This document shows, piece after piece, positions 26,801 to 34,972 of a stretch of 64,000 nucleotides of DNA. The stretch is taken from positions 1 through 64,000 of the forward strand of contig JAXMHQ010000014.1 in assembly GCA_046346665.1 (NCBI GenBank), given 5' to 3'. A model generated the notes under the pieces. The model had not been told where the DNA came from and ran no database searches. It saw nothing but the letters and a program-made list of their open reading frames with translations. The stretch comes from JAXMHQ01 sp046346665 (lineage in GTDB: Bacteria; Verrucomicrobiota; Verrucomicrobiia; Limisphaerales; JAXMHQ01). Positions within the stretch are counted from its first letter, which is position 1. Every line of letters begins with the position of its first letter. The position numbers were made by a program, and so were the translations under genes.

Positions 26801-28410
26801 CCCGTGTTGCGGTCGTGCACCGTGGCCAGCCAGTTCCACCCGATGCTGCACAGGAACGTCGGGCCGTCGGCGGCCGATACGCCCCCGTTGGAATGTCCGT
26901 TGGTGACCGTGCGCACGTGCGCCGCGCCGGGGTTCGGCTCCGGAGTCACCAGCACCGCCACCGCGTTGCTCCCGCCCGGCGCCACGAACGGAGTGACATC
27001 GAATGTCCCCCGTGTGAACGCACCCCGCATCGACCCGGCGTTTTGACCGTTCACCCAGATTGTCCCCGCGTAATTCAGCCCCGAAACATTCAGCCAAACC
27101 CGGTTGGTCGCGAAGGCCGCGGGCAGATTGAAATCAACCCGGTACCACCACGACGTCTGGCACAGCGCGTCGGGAATTCCCCAGTTGTTCGTGCCGTAAA
27201 GCGGGTCCGGGTAGACGCCGTTGTTCACCAGCGTCGTGAGCGCCGTACCGGGCACGGTCGCCGCATACCAGGCCGGCGCCGGATATCCGGGCTGCGAAAT
27301 CGCCGCGCCGGAATCGGCAACCGCGCCGGCCGACTGCATCCGCCATCCCGCGCCGAGGGTCAGCGGGGCGGCGGGCGCGCCGTAGACCGGGGCCGAGTTG
27401 GTCACCGGCGTGGTGAACGAACCCGGCGCCGCCCACGACACCCCGGCGCTGTTGCTCGCCGACGCGGTGAAATAGTAAGTCGTCGACGGCGCGAGGTTCG
27501 CGATCGCCACCGCGGACGCGCCCGGCGTCGCGTATCCGGCCGACACCGTGTTCGACCAGCCCGCAGCCGAGGTTCCTCCATCCGCCGGCCCGAAATAAAA
27601 TCGCAGCACCGGGAGCGAACCGCCGGTGGACAACACCACCACGCCGAGCGTGGCGGAGTTGGCAAGAACGGTGGACGCCGCGGCATTGGTCAGAACGGCC
27701 TGGGAAGGAGACGACGACACGCAGACGAGCTGCAGCCCGTTGAAATTGCCCTGGCTGTTGGTGCCCGAGTAATCGGCCGACCCGGCCGCGCGCACCACGG
27801 CGGTGTTGGCGGCGTAAGTGAAAGTGATCGTTCCGTCCGCGCCCACCGACAGGTTGGTGTAGACCACGTAATCGTTGCCGCGGACGAACGCGCCGGTCAG
27901 TCCGTTCGAGGTGCTTTGCGGTCCGTAAACATTTCCGCCCGACCAGACGTTGAACGTGGTCCCGCGATCCGCGAAATCGCGGTTGCCGTTCTTGCCGTAC
28001 AAATACAGGTGATAAACCCCGGGCGCCACGTTGCTGAGCGCGCAGGTTTGCGGCGAAAAATTGTTGGCGTCCGCATACCAGTATTCCAGCGCCTCGGGCG
28101 TGCCCTGCGTGGCGGGCGTGCTGCTCTTGTAACCCTTGCTCTCCCGCTCACTCAGCGTGACGGGGCTGACACTGATGCCGTCGGAATTGGTGCTGATACC
28201 GGGCGTGGTGCCGTTCGCGACGACCGGGTTCCAAAACGAATGGCCGGGATCCGAGTAAGCGCCCTGGCCGGCGTAGTTGATTCCGCCGCCCTGGCCGCCG
28301 GGGTAATTGAAGTTGATCACCTGGGCCGGCGCGGCCGCGGCAACGGCGGCAAACCAGAGCAGGGCAAGTCCGCGCAACGCGGCGCGGCGAAGGGCGCTCG
28401 GGATAATCAT
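23860..28410 (-). CDS. Giant multidomain secreted GH2 enzyme
   Basis: A 1516-aa exported protein; AAGGA precedes the ATG and the signal peptide ends APAQ. Domains in order: an N-terminal beta domain (about 30-230, FNVWSGGNVYG), an FN3 (about 233-337), a GH2 sugar-binding domain, sandwich and barrel (about 350-1000), and beta domains. A malectin-like domain follows (from about 1203, RINCGGA...FQADTGYSGG, LVRLHFAET), then FN3 (from about 1353) and the secreted tail LYYTPALSPAAVWTPVPN...GFYRLQ. Acid/base is Glu about 790 in CGRNEGDPSP and nucleophile Glu about 849 in FKTEIGCG. It is a clear paralogue of the GH2 at 12578-15139. Predicted beta-mannosidase-type exo enzyme with glycan-binding extras. 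Last gene of a three-gene operon. Confidence 0.88.
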   Translation of the reverse strand: MIIPSALRRAALRGLALLWFAAVAAAAPAQVINFNYPGGQGGGINYAGQGAYSDPGHSFWNPVVANGTTPGISTNSDGISVSPVTLSERESKGYKSSTPATQGTPEALEYWYADANNFSPQTCALSNVAPGVYHLYLYGKNGNRDFADRGTTFNVWSGGNVYGPQSTSNGLTGAFVRGNDYVVYTNLSVGADGTITFTYAANTAVVRAAGSADYSGTNSQGNFNGLQLVCVSSSPSQAVLTNAAASTVLANSATLGVVVLSTGGSLPVLRFYFGPADGGTSAAGWSNTVSAGYATPGASAVAIANLAPSTTYYFTASASNSAGVSWAAPGSFTTPVTNSAPVYGAPAAPLTLGAGWRMQSAGAVADSGAAISQPGYPAPAWYAATVPGTALTTLVNNGVYPDPLYGTNNWGIPDALCQTSWWYRVDFNLPAAFATNRVWLNVSGLNYAGTIWVNGQNAGSMRGAFTRGTFDVTPFVAPGGSNAVAVLVTPEPNPGAAHVRTVTNGHSNGGVSAADGPTFLCSIGWNWLATVHDRNTGLWRDVTVTGSGAVRIRDPYVTSQLPLPSTNSADLAIEATLTNVTAATQSGTLSGAVGTVVFQRDYVLGPYESQVVSFNAANTPALHIANPQLWWPNGYGAPALYTLQLAATVNGVLSDTNIVTFGIRQIQYHLPGSSNLGLVVNGVPVIVKGGNFGMDEAMKRVPVPRLEAQVRMHQQAGLNMLRNWVGQSTSEEWFSLCDRYGILMWEEFFQPNPVDGPDPSDAALYLANVRDTILRYRNHASIALWCGRNEGDPSPAAVATGVSNLVSTLDPVRWYQPNSASGYGVASSGPYRWQPPENYYSVDTAFKTEIGCGVSVPTLESVHGMIPSNDWEIVNNTWAEHDMTGAPASQGGDVYPSVLAARFGPISGLPDFVRKGQLANYESHRAVFEGRLARMFNPVTGILNWLTSPAHPSFIYQLYTYDLEPNASLFGAQKACEPVHAMLNQSNWHLLVLNCTPQAVAGLTLRTRIFNLDGSLQFAQTNALTAAASVATDLGAVTFPGTLSPSHFVKLELYDSQGGLVSENFYWRETVAGNLQALNSLPAVTPGIAASRISAPGQCVIRVTLTNPAPVVALMTHFQLRRAVSGARVLPVFYSDNYISLLPGESRTVTVQANADDLAGEAPLLAVDGWNIQAVPAVASGSNVAVMPNLDAIAANGAPPAATRINCGGAKSGPGFYQFGIDTNFQADTGYSGGSTATTTSAIDVSAPNAAPQVVYQSLRYGSSFSYTLAAQGTNLVRLHFAETSFGPGGRRFNVAINGQTVLSDFDIAVAGGTGRAVTREFIAAATANSNVVIAFTTGSANQPTICGIEVIPMRAPSAPLNLVAAPGYAQVELDWAPVDQADFYRVKRSRLPGGSVVLVADNVTGTGWVDTGLINGAFYEYTVSAVNSYGESADSAPADAAPQVPVLAGAQSPGGQVVLSWADASNGGAATLYYTPALSPAAVWTPVPNAPVLSGGLWTLTLPVGTNVSGFYRLQ

Positions 28411-28434
28411 GGAAAATTCCTTTCGTTGCCCGGG

Positions 28435-31428
28435 TTATTCGGAAACAGCAGCGGGCAGGTTGTAGCCCGACACCACCACCGCCGGGTGCGCGGGGATTTC
28501 CCCGGCCGGCAGGCGCACCGTCAGCCGGCGCGATTCGCCGGGCATCAGCACGAAGTCATTGTCGCTCCACAACGCCGGAAGGATCTCCACGCGCGATTCG
28601 CGGTCGACCAGTTGCGCGCGCACCAGCAGCGCCGGGGCCGACCCGGTGTTGGTCAGCGTCACCGCGGCGGCCTCGCCGGGCGCAGGGTTGGTTTGCAGCT
28701 TCGCCGACACGCGCGCGCCGGTCAGACCGGCAAGCGCCGAGAAATCGTTGCTCGGACTGAGCCAGTAAACGTTCTCGGAAACGGCCCGTCCCTGTTCGTC
28801 CGCCAGCCGCAATTTCAAAAACGTGATCCCCGCGAGGTCCGGCACCGCCCAGGAAGTCGCCACGGCGGAGCACGAGGGCGAGGCCAGCGTTTCGCGCCGG
28901 TCCCAAAGCGGCTTGAGCGAGGAATCGAACAGCTCCGCGTCGAGCACGAGCTTCTCGGCGCTTTCGCCTGTCCGGTTCACCACGGCCAGCGTGCGGTCGT
29001 CGGCGTTGAATTGCACATGCACGGGCTCGCAGGCCCGGCGCACCGCGTAAAAACCGGCGTGACATTGCAGGTACCAGTCGTCGAGCTGCCACACCAGGCT
29101 CGGCCATGACGAATTGAATTTCCAGAGCGCGAACCCCGTCGTCTTGGTCCACAGGTTGCGGTTCAACGACTCGATCGCCGCGCGGTAGGTCTCGTGATTC
29201 AGCATCTGGCAGCGCGCCGCGTATTCCCGCACTGCGTCGAGATTCGTGCCGGCCGGCGAACCGTACCGGTGACGCAGCACGTCATCGAGGTGGCTGAACT
29301 TGCGCGCCTCCCACTGGCCCGGCCGATCCGTGGCGTCGTGGTAGGCCCATTCGCCGTCGAGCGGAAACCGGCCCTCGGCCCAGTTGGTTGGCGGCAATGA
29401 CAGGAATTGTTCGAGGCTTTCAAACTCCGGAATGCCGCTCGGCCCGATCTCGCTGTTGAACCCGGCCAGCTTCGGGTTGTTGAAGTATTTCTCGGGCGCG
29501 AGGTTGTCATACGGCCCGCCGCCCTGCAGCCCGTCGCCGTTCGAACTGGGCAGATAATACCGCGACCCCCACGGGTCCAGCGCGGGCAGCAAGCGGTCGC
29601 GCAGCAGGGTTTCGTGCGGGTTCGGACCCTCGTTGCCGCCGCACCAGGCGAATACCGAAGGGTGGTTCCGGCACTTCTCGATGATCGAACGGCTCGCCGG
29701 TTCAAAAATGTCCTCCGGCGGCGTGCAGCCCGGCATGTTGTGCTCCGTGCCCCACCAATCGTTCAGAAAATCCACCTGCAACAACATCCCCTCGCGGTCC
29801 GCCGCGTCGAAAAATTCCTCCGGCGGCACGCCCGTCGGCCCCCAGATGCGCAGGTAATTCAGACGCGCCTGGCAGGCCAGCGCCACTTCCTGGTCGTATC
29901 GGCTCGCCGTCCAGTTCAGCATCATGTCGATCACCCAGTTGCCCCCCTGCATGAACAGCGGGCGGCCATTCACGCGGAAAAACCGCGTCTGGCTCGCCGG
30001 GTAGATCGAGGTCTCGATTTTCCGAACCCCGAAATGCGTCCGCGCCTCCACGCTTTCTCCCGAGCCCGATCGGGCCAGCGCCTCGACGGTGTAAAGCGGG
30101 TGCGGCCCGAGTCCAACAGGCCACCACACCCGCGGATGACTCAGCGCCAGGGCGGGATGGCTTGCGGGCGTGAATTCAATCCGCTGCGAAACACCCGCGG
30201 GCACGGAGAAGGGCTGCTCGCACTCAACCGCCTTCCCGGCTTCATCGCGCACCGTCACGCGGGCCGTGCCCTGCCGGTCCGCGCCGGACCGGTTCACGAT
30301 GTCAAAAGCAATCCGCACGTCCGCCCGATCCAGCCCCGGCAGCGCCAGCTCCGATCCCGCGTAAATGCGCTCGATCTCCAGGTCGCCGGTCGCATACAGA
30401 AAAACCTCCTCCGTGATCCCGATGTCGCGATCGCGCACTTCGGGCTGCCAATCCCAGCCGATCGTGTCCCACTTGCTGTAATTGGTGCTGATTTTTGTGT
30501 CCGCACCCATGTTGCGCCCCGGATCCCCCAGCGGCGTCACCGGCGGCGGCGCCGGTTCGCCGGGATCGTCCAGCGGATAAATCGCCACCGCCAAACAATT
30601 CTCGCCGTCGCGCGCGAGCAACCGCGTCACGTCGAATCGAAACGCACGCTCCATTCCCGCCACGCTGTCATGGCCCGCAACCCGCCGCCCGTTCAGCCAG
30701 ATCTCGGCGCGATAATTAATCTCGTTGAACCCGAGCCACACCCGCCTGCCCGAAAAATCCGCCGGCGTGCGGAACGCGGTCCGATACCAGTACGGCCGCT
30801 TCCAGGGATTGCGCCCGGGGAGATGGCTGTATTTCAGAAGGCCGTAGCGCTCGTTGAACACATCGTTCGCATCCGGGATCCGGGTGTTGTTCAGTCCCAC
30901 ATACGGATTCGGATAGACCCCGTTTCGCACGAGCGCGGTGAGCACGGTCGCGGGAATCGACGTGGCGGCCCAGTCCTTCGTGTCGACGCCGGGCACGGAA
31001 AGTTTCGCGCCGTCGGCCCCGGCCGTTTCGGACGAAATCACCCTCCAATTGTCGCGGAGCAACAGCGTCCCGTCCGGCAGGGCCGCGAGCGGTCGGTCGG
31101 CGACGGTAAAGGTGGCCTCACCGGATTTTTCGCGCCGGCCGTCGCGGATGGCCACGATGTTCCAGCGATGCGATCCGAACGACAGCGGGAACGGCACGTA
31201 GCGCGAGGCGCTGCCGGGAAGCGTGGCCGCCTGGCGGCCGTCCAGCCAAACCTCCACGCGGTCGGCGGCGGTGGCGCGCCAGGCGAGCGACGGGGGGTTG
31301 TTGGCGGTGACACCGCCATCGGGCGGCAGGCTCAGGCGCTGTTCGCCGGCGAAAGCGCCCGACGCCAGCAGCGCCAGGCCGGCGATCCAGCGGCGGCACG
31401 GAACCACGCTGCAAAACCACGGCTCCAT
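28435..31428 (-). CDS. Secreted GH2 enzyme, distinct subtype
   Basis: A 997-aa exported enzyme. The ATG at 31428 lies 1 nt after the upstream stop; an upstream in-frame ATG at 31443 is less likely. Signal MEPWFCSVVPCRRWIAGLALLASGAFA. An Ig-like domain (about 30-115, PPDGGVTANNPPSLAWRATA) precedes the GH2 fold. Acid/base is Glu about 600 in AWCGGNEGPN and nucleophile Glu about 660 in FNSEIGPSG. The barrel carries an insertion (ADREGMLLQVDFLNDWWGTEHNMPG) absent from the other two GH2 proteins here. Likely beta-mannosidase or related exo-glycosidase. Middle gene of the operon, 24 nt before the giant GH2. Confidence 0.85.
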   Translation of the reverse strand: MEPWFCSVVPCRRWIAGLALLASGAFAGEQRLSLPPDGGVTANNPPSLAWRATAADRVEVWLDGRQAATLPGSASRYVPFPLSFGSHRWNIVAIRDGRREKSGEATFTVADRPLAALPDGTLLLRDNWRVISSETAGADGAKLSVPGVDTKDWAATSIPATVLTALVRNGVYPNPYVGLNNTRIPDANDVFNERYGLLKYSHLPGRNPWKRPYWYRTAFRTPADFSGRRVWLGFNEINYRAEIWLNGRRVAGHDSVAGMERAFRFDVTRLLARDGENCLAVAIYPLDDPGEPAPPPVTPLGDPGRNMGADTKISTNYSKWDTIGWDWQPEVRDRDIGITEEVFLYATGDLEIERIYAGSELALPGLDRADVRIAFDIVNRSGADRQGTARVTVRDEAGKAVECEQPFSVPAGVSQRIEFTPASHPALALSHPRVWWPVGLGPHPLYTVEALARSGSGESVEARTHFGVRKIETSIYPASQTRFFRVNGRPLFMQGGNWVIDMMLNWTASRYDQEVALACQARLNYLRIWGPTGVPPEEFFDAADREGMLLQVDFLNDWWGTEHNMPGCTPPEDIFEPASRSIIEKCRNHPSVFAWCGGNEGPNPHETLLRDRLLPALDPWGSRYYLPSSNGDGLQGGGPYDNLAPEKYFNNPKLAGFNSEIGPSGIPEFESLEQFLSLPPTNWAEGRFPLDGEWAYHDATDRPGQWEARKFSHLDDVLRHRYGSPAGTNLDAVREYAARCQMLNHETYRAAIESLNRNLWTKTTGFALWKFNSSWPSLVWQLDDWYLQCHAGFYAVRRACEPVHVQFNADDRTLAVVNRTGESAEKLVLDAELFDSSLKPLWDRRETLASPSCSAVATSWAVPDLAGITFLKLRLADEQGRAVSENVYWLSPSNDFSALAGLTGARVSAKLQTNPAPGEAAAVTLTNTGSAPALLVRAQLVDRESRVEILPALWSDNDFVLMPGESRRLTVRLPAGEIPAHPAVVVSGYNLPAAVSE

Positions 31429-31429
31429 G

Positions 31430-33016
31430 CTAGTTCGCGGCATTCCCGGCCGGGGCGGAGGCGGTCAGCGAGGGTTTCCCGGTCGTGCCGGCGGTGTTCG
31501 CGGCCGGGGTCCGCACCCCCACCACGTTCGAGTAATCCGTCGCACCCGCGATGTTCACCGCCTTCACCCGGTAATAATTCGTTTTGCCGGGCTCCTGGAA
31601 TTCGTCGTGATACAACACCAGCGCCTCCGCCGCCGGCGGGCTGTCCTCGAAATTCTTCACGTCCACAATCACCGAATCCACCAGCGTCGTCGCAATCACC
31701 TGCCACGGCCCCGACGGATCGTCCGCACGCTCGAGCGTGTACGATTCCGCCCCGGTCGATCCGCGCCATGTGAACCCTCCCCCCTTCGGCATCAGCACCG
31801 GCGCGGGCGCGGGCGCGGACGGCGCGGGCACTTCCAGTCCACGGATGGCGAACGCCTCGCGGCGCAGCACGTCCAACTGCCGCATTTCGTCGTAGGTGTA
31901 ACCCGCCGGGAACCCCGGCACATGAAACGAATTGATCGGCGTGCCGCCTTCGTTGTGGTAATACCAGCCGCCGTCGCGCCGGTGCGAGCGCACGCTCCAC
32001 AAGAGTCCGCCGCAAATGCCCGATTCCCGGATCGTCTCCATCAAGGCCTCGACGTTCTCCGTGGTGCCCAGGCCGAATTCATCGATCATCAGCGGCTTCC
32101 GCCCGCGGCAGCCGGCCCACGATTTCCGCGCCATCGACGCCAGGTCGCCCGACCCACCGCCCAGCTTGCTCCAGTATTCGTAATAATGATCGCTGACCAC
32201 ATCAATGTTAGGATCCGCCAGCACCGCCTTGCGATCCACCCCGCCGCCGTCCAGGATCAGGTGATGGGGATCGATTTGCTTCAGGTATGCCGCCATCTCC
32301 AGGCTCCACGATTCGATCCGCGGGCTCCATTCCTTGTAATCCAAATGACGGTCGCCCGGGTAACTCCCGAATTCGTTGCCGAGCTGCCAGCAGAGGATCG
32401 CCGGATCGTTCTTGTACTGCAACCCGTTTACCGTGTTGGTCCGGTTGACGATGTAATTCAACAGCCGTTTGAAATCGGCTTTCACCTCCGCGTTGGTCCA
32501 GAACGACCCGGGCGGCTGCCCGCACAGCACCGAGAATTCGTCCACCCCGCGGATGCCGCCGAAGGATTGGGAGGCGATGAACGGGATGATGAGCCGCACG
32601 TTGTATTCGTGGGCGAGGGCGATCACGCGGTCGAGGCAGCGGAACGCCTCCTCGTTGTAGTTCGTGCGGCCCGTGACGTAGACCGGCATGCCCTTGTCGG
32701 CGGGCGAAGCGATCGACAGCGAAAACGTGCGCGTCGCCAGTCCGCCCATCCGCTGGATCGCGCCCAGCGTGTCCCGGATTTCAAATTCGTCCGGAAACCG
32801 GTTGGCCCGGTCGGGGCGGATTTGCGATTCGTTCTGCTGGACATTCGGCGCGTCCAGTCCCAGGAACCGGAATTCCCTGCCGCCCGCCATCAGTTTGTCG
32901 CCCTGGCGGGTGACGAAGTTGGTGACCGGGTCCGTCACGGCGGCCCGCGCGGTCGCGGCGGCGAGCACAAGAGCGGCGGTGAGAAGAGAGATGCGATGCA
33001 AGTGTTTCACGTTCAC
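31430..33016 (-). CDS. Secreted GH5-like endo-mannanase candidate
   Basis: 528 aa if the GTG at 33016 is used, which gives signal VNVKHLHRISLLTAALVLAAATARA; an ATG at 33136 would add 40 residues before it and is not favoured. The barrel has FRFLGLDAPNVQQNE, acid/base Glu about 215 in LCWQLGNEFGSYPG, SDHYYEYW and nucleophile Glu about 313 in KPLMIDEFGLG, the GH5/clan A pattern seen in mannan endo-1,4-beta-mannosidases. An FN3-like C-terminal domain follows (GAESYTLERADD ... TNYYRVKAVNIAG). First gene of the operon GH5-GH2-GH2, so it may open the polymer for the exo-enzymes. Confidence 0.8.
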   Translation of the reverse strand: MNVKHLHRISLLTAALVLAAATARAAVTDPVTNFVTRQGDKLMAGGREFRFLGLDAPNVQQNESQIRPDRANRFPDEFEIRDTLGAIQRMGGLATRTFSLSIASPADKGMPVYVTGRTNYNEEAFRCLDRVIALAHEYNVRLIIPFIASQSFGGIRGVDEFSVLCGQPPGSFWTNAEVKADFKRLLNYIVNRTNTVNGLQYKNDPAILCWQLGNEFGSYPGDRHLDYKEWSPRIESWSLEMAAYLKQIDPHHLILDGGGVDRKAVLADPNIDVVSDHYYEYWSKLGGGSGDLASMARKSWAGCRGRKPLMIDEFGLGTTENVEALMETIRESGICGGLLWSVRSHRRDGGWYYHNEGGTPINSFHVPGFPAGYTYDEMRQLDVLRREAFAIRGLEVPAPSAPAPAPVLMPKGGGFTWRGSTGAESYTLERADDPSGPWQVIATTLVDSVIVDVKNFEDSPPAAEALVLYHDEFQEPGKTNYYRVKAVNIAGATDYSNVVGVRTPAANTAGTTGKPSLTASAPAGNAAN

Positions 33017-33332
33017 GGTTGGCTGTTCTTTCCAGGTCGGCACCGGCAGCTCCTTCAAAACAGGGTCGATCCTTTCCCGACGGCCGTTTCTCAGGGCGGC
33101 TTCGCCCCATGCGCCCGCCAGAATACAAACGCGCACGCGCCGCCAACAATCGTGGTTTCGGAGGACAAACCTGTCATCACAACAGATGACAAGCCACGCC
33201 GGAAGATGGCCCTGGAAGCGCTAAAACTTAACCACGGATGGACACGGATGGAAACTACTTGCCGCCGGGCCCTATCCGTGTGCATCCGTGTCCATCCGTG
33301 GTTAAATGGCAGGAGGCGCGGCTATTGAAGAT
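33017..33332. other. 316-base spacer with perfect inverted repeat
   Basis: No gene is supported here. It is the presumed promoter region of the GH5 operon and downstream region of the carbonic anhydrase gene; its second half is the CACGGATG-family palindrome. Confidence 0.5.
33228..33305. repeat. Perfect inverted repeat, CACGGATG family
   Basis: Arms of 23 bp (33228-33250 and 33283-33305) are perfectly complementary, each of the form TTAACCACGGATGG plus a second ACACGGATG unit, with 32 nt between. Best-preserved copy of this family in the window. Confidence 0.85.
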
Positions 33333-34070
33333 TTAAGGATTGAAGAACCGAACTTCACCCGTCGACAGGTCATACATGCCGCCGACGATTTGGATTCGGC
33401 CGCTTTCGGCCAGTTCCTTCAGGATGGGGCTGCGTTCGGGGATTTGACGCATCACGAGGCGCACATTCGCCTCGGCGACCTGGTCCACAAAGTCCAGGTT
33501 CTTCGAATTACGTTGTGTGGCCTCGGCCGGAACAGCCTCCACGGCGGGCTGAATCTTGTTCAGCAACTCCGTCAGGTCGCCCAGCTTGACCCCGTCCACC
33601 GCCCCCTTGATCGCCCCGCAATTCGAATGCCCGATCACCGCGATCAGTTTGGCGCCGGAAACTTTGCAGGCGAATTCCATGCTGCCGATGATGTCAACAT
33701 TCAGAACATTCCCCGCCACGCGCGCGCTGAAGATGTCGCCGATGCCCTGGTCCAAAACGAGCTCGATCGGCTGGCGCGAATCCAGGCAGCTCAACACGAC
33801 CGCGAACGGATACTGCCCGCCGGCCGTGGCCTTGACGTCCTCAAGCGGGTCGCGCTTCACCGGGTGGCCGGTGACGAAGCGCGAATTGCCCGATTTCAAT
33901 TCCGCAAGCGCCGCGGCCGGAGTCATCGCGGCCTGCAGTTCCTTGCTGGTGGGCGTGACGAGGGGCGCCAACGATGCCGCGTCGCCAGGCGGGCAGCAGT
34001 TTTGACAGCCGTTGAGGAGAAGTGCCGCCGCGCCGAAGCCGGCACACAGGAAAATGCGCAGTGTTTTCAT
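33333..34070 (-). CDS. Lipoprotein beta-carbonic anhydrase
   Basis: Interconverts CO2 and bicarbonate; 245 aa. The start is the ATG of MKTLRIFLCAGFGAAALLLNGC, which gives a lipobox LLNGC (Cys about 22), so the enzyme should be lipid-anchored outside the cytoplasm rather than cytosolic. Zinc-site motifs of the beta class: CLDSRQP (first Cys with Asp-Arg dyad) and GHSNCGA (His and second Cys). VAGNVLNVDIIGSMEFAC also matches. The region between lipobox and domain is a short linker. Single gene. Confidence 0.9.
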   Translation of the reverse strand: MKTLRIFLCAGFGAAALLLNGCQNCCPPGDAASLAPLVTPTSKELQAAMTPAAALAELKSGNSRFVTGHPVKRDPLEDVKATAGGQYPFAVVLSCLDSRQPIELVLDQGIGDIFSARVAGNVLNVDIIGSMEFACKVSGAKLIAVIGHSNCGAIKGAVDGVKLGDLTELLNKIQPAVEAVPAEATQRNSKNLDFVDQVAEANVRLVMRQIPERSPILKELAESGRIQIVGGMYDLSTGEVRFFNP

Positions 34071-34232
34071 GGCAGTTGGGATCCGGGATTCTGGAAATTC
34101 AGTAACCCAATTCCGGGCGCACATCAACTGAAATGATTGTCTCCTAAAAACACCGGGAAACGCCGGGCAAGAATGGTGGGTGTAAAAAGTGAGAACCGGC
34201 CCCTATCCGGGACACAGAGAAAGATCACTCCC

Positions 34233-34268
34233 TTGACGCCGGGACAGAATGATACTAATATGATACTA
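34233..34268 (+). promoter_or_regulatory. Candidate hicAB promoter with two direct repeats
   Basis: TTGACG (34233-34238) and TAATAT (34256-34261) are 17 bp apart. Two copies of ATGATACTA (34249-34257 and 34260-34268) lie 11 bp apart, about one helical turn, and cover the -10 region, as expected of an autorepressor operator. The start codon at 34271 is so close that the message could be leaderless. Confidence 0.5.
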
Positions 34269-34270
34269 CA

Positions 34271-34465
34271 ATGCCGGGCAAAGTTCGCCAGCTGATTGCC
34301 GACTTGGAAAAGGCCGGGTTTGTGAACCGTGGCCGCAAAGGCAGCCACCGGAACTTCACGCATCCGAAAGGGGTGCGGGTGACGATCAGCGGTGGCGCTG
34401 GCGACGACGCCAAGCACTACCAGGAACGGGACGTGCGGCGGGCAGTGGAAGCAGTGAAGGAATGA
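34271..34465 (+). CDS. hicA: HicA-type mRNA interferase toxin
   Basis: 64-aa toxin of a type II toxin-antitoxin pair; HicA proteins have a double-stranded RNA-binding-like fold and cleave mRNA. The sequence fits well: VRQLIADLEKAGFVNRGRKGSHRNF, where GSH carries the catalytic His, then HPKGVRVTISGG and the closing ERDVRRAVEA. Length is typical. The antitoxin gene follows after 3 nt. The start is the only ATG after the promoter. Confidence 0.9.
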   Translation: MPGKVRQLIADLEKAGFVNRGRKGSHRNFTHPKGVRVTISGGAGDDAKHYQERDVRRAVEAVKE

Positions 34466-34468
34466 TTT

Positions 34469-34816
34469 ATGACGCGCAAACAGATCAAGCAACGAGCGGC
34501 GCGATACACGAAATTCGTCGAATGGAGCGACGAGGACAGCTGCTTCATCGGCCGGTGCCCCGAACTGATGCTGGGCGGTGTGCATGGCAATGACGAGGCG
34601 AAGGTCTATGCGGAACTCTGCGCCGCAGCTGAAGAAATGATTGAGCTGATTCACGCCGACGGCCAGGGGATGCCGCATCCCCTGGACAAGAAGGCGTTCA
34701 GCGGCAAGTTTGTGCTCCGTGTCGAACCGGCCCTCCACCGCCGCCTCGCCTCCAAAGCGCTTGCGGCCGGGGAAAGCCTGAATAGCTATTGCGTGAAAAC
34801 GTTGTCCAAGGCGTGA
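34469..34816 (+). CDS. hicB: HicB-type antitoxin with C-terminal DNA-binding domain
   Basis: 115-aa partner of HicA. The N-terminal half has the partial RNase H-like HicB fold (TKFVEWSDEDSCFIGRCPEL, GVHGNDEAKVYAEL). The C-terminal part (VLRVEPALHRRLASKALAAGESLNSYCVKTL) matches a ribbon-helix-helix or HTH-type DNA-binding segment, which would repress the operon at the repeats upstream. The toxin-first order is usual for hicAB. Confidence 0.88.
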   Translation: MTRKQIKQRAARYTKFVEWSDEDSCFIGRCPELMLGGVHGNDEAKVYAELCAAAEEMIELIHADGQGMPHPLDKKAFSGKFVLRVEPALHRRLASKALAAGESLNSYCVKTLSKA

Positions 34817-34972
34817 GCGGGCACTGCTGCAGATGCTTATCAGCGAAAACAATCCTTCTGAAGCTTTCTAAAATGGCGCCTGCGATTCAAGCAGGTTAAA
34901 GGCCCTTGTTGGGAGCGTGAGGACGCGAAGATTTCCTGTCCCGTTTTGCATTTGGCGGGCGTTTATGAGTGA

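Noticed and set aside
24149..27097. A 982-aa minus frame inside the giant GH2 gene
   Set aside because: Overlaps the real GH2 frame; Arg/Gly/Ala-rich without domains.
25768..29109. A 1113-aa open frame opposite the giant GH2 and the neighbouring GH2
   Set aside because: Both minus-strand genes are full-length with catalytic motifs; this frame is Arg/Val/His-rich with no domain.
29407..31773. A 788-aa plus frame opposite the GH2/GH5 genes
   Set aside because: Shadow of two well-supported genes.
33228..33305. CRISPR-like look of the CACGGATG units
   Set aside because: No spacer-repeat regularity, mirror-image arms and no cas genes nearby.
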